From CAUJGP01 sp964612425 (GTDB taxonomy: Bacteria; Bdellovibrionota; Bdellovibrionia; Bdellovibrionales; Bdellovibrionaceae): a stretch of 32,467 nucleotides of DNA. The translations under genes were made by a program, and so were the position numbers. Below are positions 15,857 through 23,580 of this stretch, piece after piece. The notes under the pieces are model-generated. The model was given only the letters and a program-made list of their open reading frames with translations. It was not told where the DNA came from and did not search any database. Location of the stretch: assembly GCA_964612425.1 (NCBI GenBank), contig CAZTDX010000041.1, forward strand, positions 1 through 32,467. Reading direction: 5' to 3'. How positions within the stretch are numbered: position 1 is the stretch's first letter; each line of letters starts with the position of its first letter.

Positions 15857-18025
15857 TTATGTATTTTTTTCATCTTCTGAATCATTTTTTGGCTCTTCAA
15901 TGTGTTGACCATACTTAGCTTTGGCTTGATTCATGAGTATGGTGTGGGTTCCCTGTGGCGTGCCATGTCGCTGAGTGTATTCTCCCGTTGATTTCATTTC
16001 CCAAGCTTGTCTTTGGTCATTCAGCAAGACTTGCAGGATCTCCCAGCATTTTTCTTTTAGAGATCGATCTTCAATGGGAACTACCGCTTCGACTCTGGAG
16101 TGGAGATTCCGGTGCATCCAATCGGCTGAGCCAATGTAAAACTCTCCATCTATGGGATCAGCAGCACCGGCTCTGAAATAATAAATTCGAGAATGTTCAA
16201 GAAAACGTCCAATGATAGAAATCACTCTAATATTATCACTCAGACCAGGCACTTGGGGTCTCAGACAGCAAAAACCACGTACGATCAAATCGATTTTAAC
16301 ATTATTTTGTGAGGCTTTATAAAGTGATTGTGAAAGCTGGCGCTCCTCTAAACTATTACATTTAGCAATGATGTGCGCGGGTCCTCCTTGGGCAGCAATG
16401 GACTTTTCTCGCTCAATCATCTCTAAAAATCGCTGGTACATATTTACCGGTGCGACGAGGAGTTTTTGATAATGAGAACGTAAAGAGCGACCCGTTAGAT
16501 AATTAAATAATTCAATAACCTCTGAAGTGATATTGTCTTTTGCGGTAAGAAGGCCTAAGTCTGTATAGTAGCGAGCTGTTGCAACATTATAATTTCCGGT
16601 TCCTATATGGCAATAGCACTTGAGGCCTTCTGGTTCTTGTCTTACGATGAGTGTTGTTTTGGCATGAGTTTTTAATCCCACAATTCCATAAACAACATGA
16701 ACACCCGCTTTTTCTAATTCTTGCGCCCAAAAGATATTTCTCTCTTCATCAAATCGCGCTTTAAGTTCAACTAAACACACAACTTGTTTTCCAGATTCGG
16801 CAGCGCGAATGAGAGCTTTAATGAATGGGCTATTATCTCCAGTACGATAGAGTGTCATTTTAATGGCAAGGACTTTTGGATCGAGAGCAGCATCACTGAT
16901 GAGGCGCTCGATCGTAGCTCCAAAACTTTCATAAGGATTATGTATAAGGTAATCGTGGGATTTAATAAGGTTGAAAATACTAACGGATTCATCCAAAAAC
17001 GGAGAGGGAATCCGGGGCACCCAAGGATCAAATTTGAGAGGCGCTAAATTTAAATTTACAACGGTCTCAAAATTAAAGAAGTCTAGGGGCATGGGACTTT
17101 CATAAAAATCACCTTCAGAGAGTTCCAACTCTGCTTGGAGAAATTTTAAAATCCAAGCTTCAGAAGTTTTTGGTTCGCTGAGTTTTAAATACTCCACCCT
17201 AACAATAGAAGCAAAGCGACGTTGCTTTAATTCTTCCTCGATCATTTCTAATAAGTCTTCGACGTCTTCTTCGTCTCGTTCGATATCAACATCACGAGTG
17301 ACTCTAAAAGGCATTACTGAGAGTATTTTCATTGAGGGAAATAATTCTTGTGTATGGGCTCGGATGAGTTCTAATAAGCTAATAAACCGATGAGGACTTT
17401 TAGAGGTCTTTACCCACTGTGGAAGTACGTGTGGAATTTTGACACGGGCAAAAAACTTTTCATCTCGATCGGGATAAGTTAAGGCAATCCCAAGAGAAGT
17501 GGAGAGATTTGAAATAAACGGAAAGGGATGCCCAGAATCAACTGAAAGTGGAGTGAGAACAGGGAAAACCTGCTTCATAAAATACTGATGAAGTTCGGAT
17601 TTTTCATCTTCTTTTAAGTCATCCCATTTTAAAAATTCGATACCTTGATTTTTTAATTGTCGACGAATGTCCTTTTCAAAAATGTCATGTGCTTCTTTTA
17701 CTAGAAGTGCCACTTTATCGCGGACATCTTTGAGCATCTTATCCCAAGGTAATCCTTCGCGGTTTCGTTGGGATATACCAATAGTCACATGGCGCTTTAA
17801 ATTCCCTACGCGCTTCATGAAAAATTCATCAAGGTTTGAATAAAAAATGGAAAGAAATTTTAATCTTTCTAAAAGTGGAGTACGATCATCTTTGGCTTCG
17901 TGTAAAACACGACTATTGAAATTGAGCCAACTTAGGTCTCTTAAAACAAAATCAGGAGAAGGGTCTAATAACATCTCCTCCGTCGATTTTCTCTTGGTTG
18001 ATTTACGAGTTTTTTTTGTGGTCAT
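15857..18025 (-). CDS. ppk1: Polyphosphate kinase 1
   Basis: Reversibly transfers the gamma-phosphate of ATP onto inorganic polyphosphate, for phosphate and energy storage and stress survival. The 722-residue length fits Ppk1. The N-domain has RDLSWLNFNSRVLHEA (29-44) and SNLDEFFMKRVG (63-74). The H-domain has HPFPF (166-170), and the phospholipase-D-like C-domains carry ALIRAAESGKQVVCLVELKARFDEERN. The phosphohistidine site is LKTHAK with H454, and the second conserved His is H473 in CHIGTGNYN. The N-terminal 15 residues are basic and extra. A small gene in the same direction ends 48 nt upstream and could share the transcript. Confidence 0.97.
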   Translation of the reverse strand: MTTKKTRKSTKRKSTEEMLLDPSPDFVLRDLSWLNFNSRVLHEAKDDRTPLLERLKFLSIFYSNLDEFFMKRVGNLKRHVTIGISQRNREGLPWDKMLKDVRDKVALLVKEAHDIFEKDIRRQLKNQGIEFLKWDDLKEDEKSELHQYFMKQVFPVLTPLSVDSGHPFPFISNLSTSLGIALTYPDRDEKFFARVKIPHVLPQWVKTSKSPHRFISLLELIRAHTQELFPSMKILSVMPFRVTRDVDIERDEEDVEDLLEMIEEELKQRRFASIVRVEYLKLSEPKTSEAWILKFLQAELELSEGDFYESPMPLDFFNFETVVNLNLAPLKFDPWVPRIPSPFLDESVSIFNLIKSHDYLIHNPYESFGATIERLISDAALDPKVLAIKMTLYRTGDNSPFIKALIRAAESGKQVVCLVELKARFDEERNIFWAQELEKAGVHVVYGIVGLKTHAKTTLIVRQEPEGLKCYCHIGTGNYNVATARYYTDLGLLTAKDNITSEVIELFNYLTGRSLRSHYQKLLVAPVNMYQRFLEMIEREKSIAAQGGPAHIIAKCNSLEERQLSQSLYKASQNNVKIDLIVRGFCCLRPQVPGLSDNIRVISIIGRFLEHSRIYYFRAGAADPIDGEFYIGSADWMHRNLHSRVEAVVPIEDRSLKEKCWEILQVLLNDQRQAWEMKSTGEYTQRHGTPQGTHTILMNQAKAKYGQHIEEPKNDSEDEKNT

Positions 18026-18073
18026 CTCAATATTGGATCACACATAAAACTCTTTGGGCACTGGACTTAGAAC

Positions 18074-18311
18074 TTAACTTAAGAGAACCTCTTTATAGAA
18101 AACGGCTTGGGCGTCCTTGCCGATTTTCCAAACGGCTTGTTGGAATTTCACTTTATTTAAAATATGTCCTAATGAACCTTTTTTTTTCGAATTCAAACTT
18201 ATCATTTGCTGGATCAAAGTTTTTATTAGTTTTTGGTCCAGTCTCGTCATAAGATATACGATTTGTTAAGTCGGTTTTTGCAATTAGAAGTTGTCCTAGA
18301 ATGAGGAACAT
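18074..18311 (-). pseudogene. Small gene split by a frameshift in an A9 tract (78 residues if read through)
   Basis: Two consecutive minus-strand frames join at a run of nine A (nine T on the plus strand, 18179-18187). The first starts at ATG 18311, with Shine-Dalgarno AAAGG about 9 nt upstream, and reads MFLILGQLLIAKTDLTNRIS and on to EFEKK, then stops at 18153 in its own frame. Dropping one A continues as GSLGHILNKVKFQQ...KEVLLS and stops at 18074-18076. Both halves look like real protein. The N-terminus is hydrophobic. No family recognised. The shift may be a true loss, a sequencing or assembly error, or a site where transcriptional slippage on A9 restores the frame. It lies just upstream of ppk1 in the same direction. 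Confidence 0.55.
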
Positions 18312-18381
18312 ATTTGCAGACCTTTTCTCATTGATATTTTGTAAAATGTACTAGTGAACAGGAGATCTTTAACGACGGTCC

Positions 18382-18410
18382 TTGACTCCTAATTTTGATT
18401 GCGTTCTAAG
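18382..18410 (+). promoter_or_regulatory. Candidate sigma-70-type promoter for the TIGR02147 gene
   Basis: TTGACT (18382-18387, 5 of 6 to consensus) and TCTAAG (18405-18410, 4 of 6) are separated by 17 nt, with the ATG 20 nt downstream of the -10 and a GAGG ribosome site between. The rest of the 405-bp gap 18026-18430 is taken by the small frameshifted minus-strand gene; I see nothing else in it. Confidence 0.4.
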
Positions 18411-18430
18411 AGGGGCTTTGAGGACGTTGG

Positions 18431-19216
18431 ATGGATAAATTTTACCCCCTGCAAGCACATTATTATCTAGAGATGGAGTTTAAGAAGCGAATAGGGCGAC
18501 GGCCGAGATACTCTATGCGTGCCTTTGCGAGAGACCTTGAAATAGGAGTCTCAACATTATCTGAAGTATTAAGTGGAAAAGCTTCACTTTCTAAGGATCG
18601 AATACAAATATTAGGAGCAAAAATAGGTTTGACTCCAGAGCAAATCAACCATTGGGTCGATCTTGTCATTATTTCACATTCCAAAAATCAATCTAAAGTG
18701 AAAGAAGCTAGGCAAAGATTAAATAAAAAAAAGTTAGATCTGGAGCTATTTAAGCTGATCTCTGATTGGTATTATTTGGCTATTCTAGAGCTACTTGAAA
18801 TTGCACCACAATTAAAACCTATACAAATGGCAAAGCGACTTGGAATAGGGTTGAATGAAGTAACTCAGGCCATAGATCGAATGCTGAAGCTCGGATTTCT
18901 CTATGAAGAGGGTGGTGAGTATTGCATTGCACTGGGGGATATTTCAATTGGAAATGAAATGGCTTCTGAGGCCATAAAGAAATTTCACAATCAAATGTTA
19001 AAAAAAGCTCAAGAGGCCCTTGTGACTCAAGACTTGCGAGAGCGAGATTTTCAATCATGGATTTTTTCGATACGAAAGCAAGATCTGTCTGGGTTTAAAA
19101 AGGAGATTCAAGAAGCGCTATTGCCCATTATTTATAAATATGAAGGAAAATCAGACAAGGATTCTGTGTATAACTTATCTTATCAGCTGTTTGACATTGC
19201 TCATTTAAAAGAATAA
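18431..19216 (+). CDS. TIGR02147-family regulator-like protein (DUF4423)
   Basis: A 261-residue cytosolic protein of the family expanded in Bdellovibrionota and Fibrobacter. The N-terminal third is a helix-turn-helix-like domain with the family pattern SMRAFARDLEIGVSTLSEVLSGKASLS (about 28-54) and QILGAKIGLT. The middle contains the family hallmark SDWYYLAILELLEI (109-122), then a second winged-helix-like segment (MAKRLGIGLNEVTQAIDRMLKLGFL). A C-terminal helical domain follows. It probably binds DNA and may regulate the two exported-protein genes directly downstream; the first starts 10 nt after its stop, so they form an operon. Effector unknown. Family assignment is firm, function inferred. 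Confidence 0.88.
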   Translation: MDKFYPLQAHYYLEMEFKKRIGRRPRYSMRAFARDLEIGVSTLSEVLSGKASLSKDRIQILGAKIGLTPEQINHWVDLVIISHSKNQSKVKEARQRLNKKKLDLELFKLISDWYYLAILELLEIAPQLKPIQMAKRLGIGLNEVTQAIDRMLKLGFLYEEGGEYCIALGDISIGNEMASEAIKKFHNQMLKKAQEALVTQDLRERDFQSWIFSIRKQDLSGFKKEIQEALLPIIYKYEGKSDKDSVYNLSYQLFDIAHLKE

Positions 19217-19225
19217 AAACAAGCT

Positions 19226-20056
19226 ATGAAAACTTTTTTCTTATATTTCTTAATAATTGGAATTAACGTACCTCAAACATTAACTTTTGCCGGAGTTCGA
19301 GGTGTTGGAAACGGTGGCGGTTTTGGCGAAATGATAGCTGTTTCAACCTTTGAAAAAATGGAACGGTATCTAACACCATGTTTGCGTGATTTAAATCCGT
19401 GCAAACTAACTAATGGTGAACAAATCTTAATTGAAAAAGTAATAAACTCCATGAGTTCTGAGCGGAATTCTTATCAATTGGGGTTTTTTGATTCTGAAAA
19501 CATTAGTCAAACTGTTTTAACGGACTCTAGAGTTGGATCACCAATCAAAATCAACTCAATGTTATTAGCAGATGATAAAGGCATCCCATACTCTCTTAAT
19601 ATTATTGGGTCATGGGTATTGTATGCACTTCTTCGTCATCAAAATGTGGATGATCATGGAATAGCTAAAAAAGTTTTTGAAAAATTAGTGGAAACTCGTC
19701 GATCACTTGCCATAAAGGATTATTCCCTACATTGGTTAAAAATAATTGAATCTGACCGGCAATCAACATTGGATGAATTAATTTTAGAGGAAAATGAAAA
19801 ATCAATCAATCTAAGTTATCTATTTAATAATATTCAGCTTTGTATAAATAAAAAGTATTTAAATTTATTGGTCAAAGATTGGGAGCAGGATAACCCATTT
19901 TCTTCTATTGTTATATTAGACGTAAATTGGGATTGCGGTGACAAAAAGTTCGGCAAGGCTAAAATTAAATTAGACTTAATTTTTGATAGCAACAACCATT
20001 TTGATCAGGTAAAATCACGCGCCAGCGCCTTTGGAATTATAAAACCAAAGATATAA
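19226..20056 (+). CDS. Exported protein of unknown function (GNGGG motif)
   Basis: A 276-residue protein with a Sec signal peptide (hydrophobic 4-20, likely cleavage after TFA at 22), followed at once by GVRGVGNGGGFGEM, a Gly-rich motif I associate with secreted Bdellovibrionota proteins encoded near TIGR02147 genes (from memory, not searched). Cys52 and Cys59 are close together, and two further Cys (in NIQLC and NWDCG) could form disulfides. No catalytic motif is visible. It is placed between the regulator and the HExxH protein and probably co-expressed with both. No convincing Shine-Dalgarno precedes ATG 19226, consistent with translational coupling. Confidence 0.7.
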   Translation: MKTFFLYFLIIGINVPQTLTFAGVRGVGNGGGFGEMIAVSTFEKMERYLTPCLRDLNPCKLTNGEQILIEKVINSMSSERNSYQLGFFDSENISQTVLTDSRVGSPIKINSMLLADDKGIPYSLNIIGSWVLYALLRHQNVDDHGIAKKVFEKLVETRRSLAIKDYSLHWLKIIESDRQSTLDELILEENEKSINLSYLFNNIQLCINKKYLNLLVKDWEQDNPFSSIVILDVNWDCGDKKFGKAKIKLDLIFDSNNHFDQVKSRASAFGIIKPKI

Positions 20057-20155
20057 ATATAAGTTCTTTAAATTCTAGGCTTAATTTTTAAGGTATCAAC
20101 GACCAATCCGCGAATGGCATTGATGTTGCATCTTCTTCATGTGTGGAGAGTGCCG

Positions 20156-22165
20156 ATGCCTTTAATCTTATTAACGTTATTGATTATTTTTGGTAAGAAT
20201 GTTTTGGCCGAAGTCGGTAAACATGGAATCAGTTCTAATCAAAGTCAAATGATAGATCGGAGAGCCCTCTATGAGGGTATTTATGAGCGATTTAGTTTAC
20301 TGATGATGGATTCATTAAAAATCTATATATCAAATTACAAAAGTAGGCATGGGACTGACATCGATAATGAGACATGGGGTTATTTGAAGTACATTTTAGA
20401 GACTTCAAAAAAATATAATCGTGAAATGAATGTTAAACTCAATTTTTCTAACGATGTAGATAGTTTTCGTTTGGCTAAAGGACAGCCACCTCGAATCTTT
20501 AAATTCGGAGCTATTAACGGACAACCACCAAACTGGGGAGATCCCATAAGTGTAAATCTTAAAGCGATAAATGATCCTGGATTGATCATGAGTATTTCTG
20601 AAATATTTCAACTTTTAGTTCATGAGTTTGCACATTTTATTCCAAATAAGAATCAAGCTAAAGTAAATAGTATTGCTTCAGAGTTGGCCTCTTATGCTAA
20701 AATTTTAGATTTAGAAACTGTTACTCAAGACGGTACCAAACTTCAACTTCATAATGCGAGCGAAATAATTAATCTGATCAGGAGTGAAGTAAAATACAGT
20801 ATGAATTACATAGATTATCTTGATATAAATCCATTTTTCTTTTTTGCTGAAATCGATGGTCGCATTCATGACCTTTCAGAAGAATTAATATCTTTGTTAG
20901 AAGCACGCAGTAGAGTTACGTTGACAGAGCAAGGTGATGGTTATTTTAGAAACTTTTTTTGGAACTTTGAAAAGATTGAACCTGTTAATGAAAATGATCA
21001 AAGAAGATCGTGGTTTAAAATTCGGACGGTTCAGATTGATTTTGTCTCAGAAATCTCAAAGGGTGAAATTGACCAAACATTTTTTCATAATCATTTAGAA
21101 GCGCCAGAAAAAGTATTTGAATTAAACGAGTTCGTAATTGGAATTAATAGAAATAATGGAAAAATTGATAAAATTTATGATGTAGAGCGATATTCAAAAA
21201 CAGAAGAGGTTATAAGCGGGGATTTAAAAATAATTTCTGAAGAGAATCGAAAAATTACCATTCAAATTCAAATTGATGAATCTAAAAACAATCTTTCAAG
21301 AGATAGCAAGTTGATACTTTTGCTAACCGGAGATAATAAAACAATTCATCACCCCATTCGACGAGTTAGTGCAAATACATTCGAAGCAATTATAGATCGA
21401 CCTACTTCGAACATTGACTTGGAAATTTCTTCTGTTCTGGTCACTGGCGCGAGACAGTTGTTCTTTCGAGAGGGGCTACAAATTCTAAGTAATCAGACTG
21501 AATTTGATTTAAATAATATTAAAAATCAAAATATAAAATCAAATATTTTAATAGAAAAAATTGGAATTAATATAGGAGATAAATTTTATCCACTTAAAAA
21601 AATGCTTACAATTCCTAGAGGTGAAGGGTATTTTGAATTTTTGGTCAGATCAGAAGTTCCGATTGAGGAGTTGCGAATTGTAGAATCAAGAACTTATGGG
21701 ATTTTAAATTCCGAAGCTAACAAACACTTTATAACACTTCCTTTAGAAGAAGAAAAATTTAAGCATCCAGCCAAAAGAACTAACTTTCAAATTTATGTTT
21801 TTAATAAAGATAAATTCGTTCAGCAAGAAATTAGAAAAGGAGTTTTTAAAATTAAAATACCAATGGAGTTTACATTAAGTCCATTATCTAATTCTGGTGA
21901 AATGGAAAGAAGGATTCAAGAAAGAATACGTCAAAATCCATTTGAATTATTGATGGGAATGGGTGATTTAATAAATGAATTTTTAGAAAAATCTATCCAG
22001 GGTAATGATTTAGGTTTGAGAGTGATTCATCAGGTGCAAATCACAAATCGAAATTTTCAAAAATTACAAATCTTACCACCTCAACCATTTACGATTAATT
22101 TAATGAATTCCCTTCCTGAAGTGCCAACAATGAGCCAACAGTGTAAAAATTTATTTAATAAATAA
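20156..22165 (+). CDS. Large exported protein with HExxH zinc-protease-like motif
   Basis: Starting at ATG 20156 (TGGAGAG ribosome site 8 nt upstream) the 669-residue protein begins with a standard signal peptide, MPLILLTLLIIFGKNVLA, cleaved near residue 18. A start at ATG 20114 would add 14 residues that spoil the signal. Around residues 152-165 is QLLVHEFAHFIPNK: an HExxH motif (H156, E157, H160) in a hydrophobic helix, as in zincin metallopeptidases. A third ligand is not obvious; Glu in SELASYAK is one candidate. After about 250 the protein is beta-rich, with Ig-like strand patterns, to the end. Predicted periplasmic or secreted. It may be a protease released during predation or only a zincin-like fold. 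It is the last gene after the TIGR02147 regulator. Confidence 0.65.
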   Translation: MPLILLTLLIIFGKNVLAEVGKHGISSNQSQMIDRRALYEGIYERFSLLMMDSLKIYISNYKSRHGTDIDNETWGYLKYILETSKKYNREMNVKLNFSNDVDSFRLAKGQPPRIFKFGAINGQPPNWGDPISVNLKAINDPGLIMSISEIFQLLVHEFAHFIPNKNQAKVNSIASELASYAKILDLETVTQDGTKLQLHNASEIINLIRSEVKYSMNYIDYLDINPFFFFAEIDGRIHDLSEELISLLEARSRVTLTEQGDGYFRNFFWNFEKIEPVNENDQRRSWFKIRTVQIDFVSEISKGEIDQTFFHNHLEAPEKVFELNEFVIGINRNNGKIDKIYDVERYSKTEEVISGDLKIISEENRKITIQIQIDESKNNLSRDSKLILLLTGDNKTIHHPIRRVSANTFEAIIDRPTSNIDLEISSVLVTGARQLFFREGLQILSNQTEFDLNNIKNQNIKSNILIEKIGINIGDKFYPLKKMLTIPRGEGYFEFLVRSEVPIEELRIVESRTYGILNSEANKHFITLPLEEEKFKHPAKRTNFQIYVFNKDKFVQQEIRKGVFKIKIPMEFTLSPLSNSGEMERRIQERIRQNPFELLMGMGDLINEFLEKSIQGNDLGLRVIHQVQITNRNFQKLQILPPQPFTINLMNSLPEVPTMSQQCKNLFNK

Positions 22166-22239
22166 TATTGATTATAATTTTTTCTAAGTTTAATTTATTA
22201 CATTTAGTATTAATAAGCTCAAAATAATGAGGAATTAAA

Positions 22240-22698
22240 ATGTCTATTAGTTTTATTGATGAGACCGGTAAACTGTTACAATTTAGTAAGCCCTTAGTTT
22301 TCGTATCGAAAGACCGTGCCCAATTTAGTGAAATGGACCCCTATGGTCATATGAATACCCAATTTTATGTCTATCACTATTTAGCTCATCGAATGACGTG
22401 CATGAGAACTTATCTGAATTGGGATTTAAAATTTCTGACGGAATGTCCAATGGCATTTGTTGTGAAAGATTTGAATATTCAGTTTCTTAGTTCAGTCGTA
22501 GGTGATCGCGAATTTGAAATCCAATCTTATATTTCTGAAGTAAAAGAAAAAACCTGTATGGTGGAAATTGTGATGAGAGATGTTCAATCCACTAAGTTAT
22601 TGAGCACTTGTAAAATGAATGTGGCCTGCCTTGATAAAAAGACTGGTAGGACTATTCCTTGGCCTGAAGATATTATCCAGCAATTATTTGTTAAGTAA
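22240..22698 (+). CDS. Hotdog-fold acyl-CoA thioesterase (4HBT family)
   Basis: A 152-residue protein of the 4-hydroxybenzoyl-CoA thioesterase/YbgC-FadM type, which hydrolyses acyl-CoA to acid and CoA. The signature is EMDPYGHMNTQFYVYHY, with the catalytic Asp33 followed by G36-H37-x-N39, then the long hotdog helix. The C-terminal strands (EIQSYISEVKEKTCMVEIVM) complete the fold. Substrate cannot be told. The gene is convergent with the histidine phosphatase, with only 7 nt between stops; a tiny palindrome AAGTA-ACT-TACTT (22693-22705) spans the junction. Confidence 0.85.
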   Translation: MSISFIDETGKLLQFSKPLVFVSKDRAQFSEMDPYGHMNTQFYVYHYLAHRMTCMRTYLNWDLKFLTECPMAFVVKDLNIQFLSSVVGDREFEIQSYISEVKEKTCMVEIVMRDVQSTKLLSTCKMNVACLDKKTGRTIPWPEDIIQQLFVK

Positions 22699-22705
22699 CT
22701 TACTT

Positions 22706-23344
22706 TCACATGAAGGCGATTTCGTCGATATCAAGGTAAATTGGTCCATGGTAGAGCCAAGTTTTACTAGAAGTATTAAATTCAATTTTGTAAAGAGCAC
22801 AGTTTGGTATTGGGATCGGTTGAGTAGGGGAGTTATCGCAATAGTGAACCAAGCGGCGTAAGCTTCCGCCATGAGTAGAAACTGCTAGTTTAGTAAGATT
22901 AGAATTTTCTAACATAAATGTTTCAAGAAAATTTAATTGGCGTTGGAGATGTTCACGTTTTGACTCTCCGTTGGGAAATGAAAAATCTTGATCGGACTTG
23001 TGTATTGAATTCCATTTTTTCCAAGCATCTTTTCCGTATTTTTTGTCAATTTCACTGCGTAGCATTCCTTCGGGATCTCCCAATCGACATTCTCTGAGCA
23101 TGGGGGTTTCTATCATTTTAGTCTGAATATTTTTATTTACGATTAATGCAGTATTCTTTGCTCGACTTAAGTCTGAAGTTAAAATGATTTGCGGTTGAAT
23201 TTCCTCAACATAACTTGATAATTTTACTGCTTGATCTATGCCGTTTTCATTAAGTGGGATATCGGTGTGGCCTTGAAATCGATGGACTCTATTCCAGTCG
23301 GTTTCCCCGTGCCTAAAGACATAAAGTTCAACTTTCGAATTCAC
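22706..23344 (-). CDS. Histidine phosphatase family protein (phosphoglycerate mutase-like)
   Basis: A 212-residue enzyme of the GpmB/CobC branch. The phospho-acceptor motif is FRHGETDWN (H12, with R11), followed by FQGHTDIPLNENG, the family phosphate-binding block. The second catalytic His is in VSTHGGSLRRL. The proton-donor Glu is in ECRLGDPEGM. The family includes phosphoglycerate mutases, alpha-ribazole phosphatase and broad-specificity phosphatases; the absence of cobalamin genes nearby argues against a CobC role, but the substrate cannot be decided. Confidence 0.88.
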   Translation of the reverse strand: MNSKVELYVFRHGETDWNRVHRFQGHTDIPLNENGIDQAVKLSSYVEEIQPQIILTSDLSRAKNTALIVNKNIQTKMIETPMLRECRLGDPEGMLRSEIDKKYGKDAWKKWNSIHKSDQDFSFPNGESKREHLQRQLNFLETFMLENSNLTKLAVSTHGGSLRRLVHYCDNSPTQPIPIPNCALYKIEFNTSSKTWLYHGPIYLDIDEIAFM

Positions 23345-23393
23345 TACTTCTCCTATAAATAGAGCAAGTTTAAAGAGTAATCATGTTTAATTA

Positions 23394-23423
23394 ATCATAA
23401 ATTAGTTTAATAAACAAAGGCAA
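23394..23423 (-). promoter_or_regulatory. Candidate promoter for the histidine phosphatase
   Basis: Read on the minus strand: TTGCCT (23418-23423) and TATGAT (23394-23399, 5 of 6 to the -10 consensus) with an 18-nt spacer, about 50 nt before the start codon. On the plus strand a TATAAT hexamer at 23439-23444 lies about 137 nt before the pilin-like gene, but without a clear -35. Confidence 0.35.
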
Positions 23424-23580
23424 TTGCATGTAGCTTTTATAATATAACTCTTACAAACTTGAGTAGTTACGACTTGGGTTTAATAAAGTCGAGCTAGACT
23501 CAATTAAGTAGCGTGAGAAAAAAAAGTTGAGTTCTTTGGTTCCTGTGAGAAAATGAAACGAAAATTTAAAAAGGTTGCTT

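Noticed and set aside
17998..18252. Plus-strand open frame of 84 codons upstream of the TIGR02147 gene
   Set aside because: No ribosome site, and composition is poor compared with the minus-strand small gene in the same DNA.
20114..20155. Upstream ATG for the HExxH protein
   Set aside because: The added 14 residues precede and spoil a standard signal peptide that begins at ATG 20156 behind its own ribosome site.
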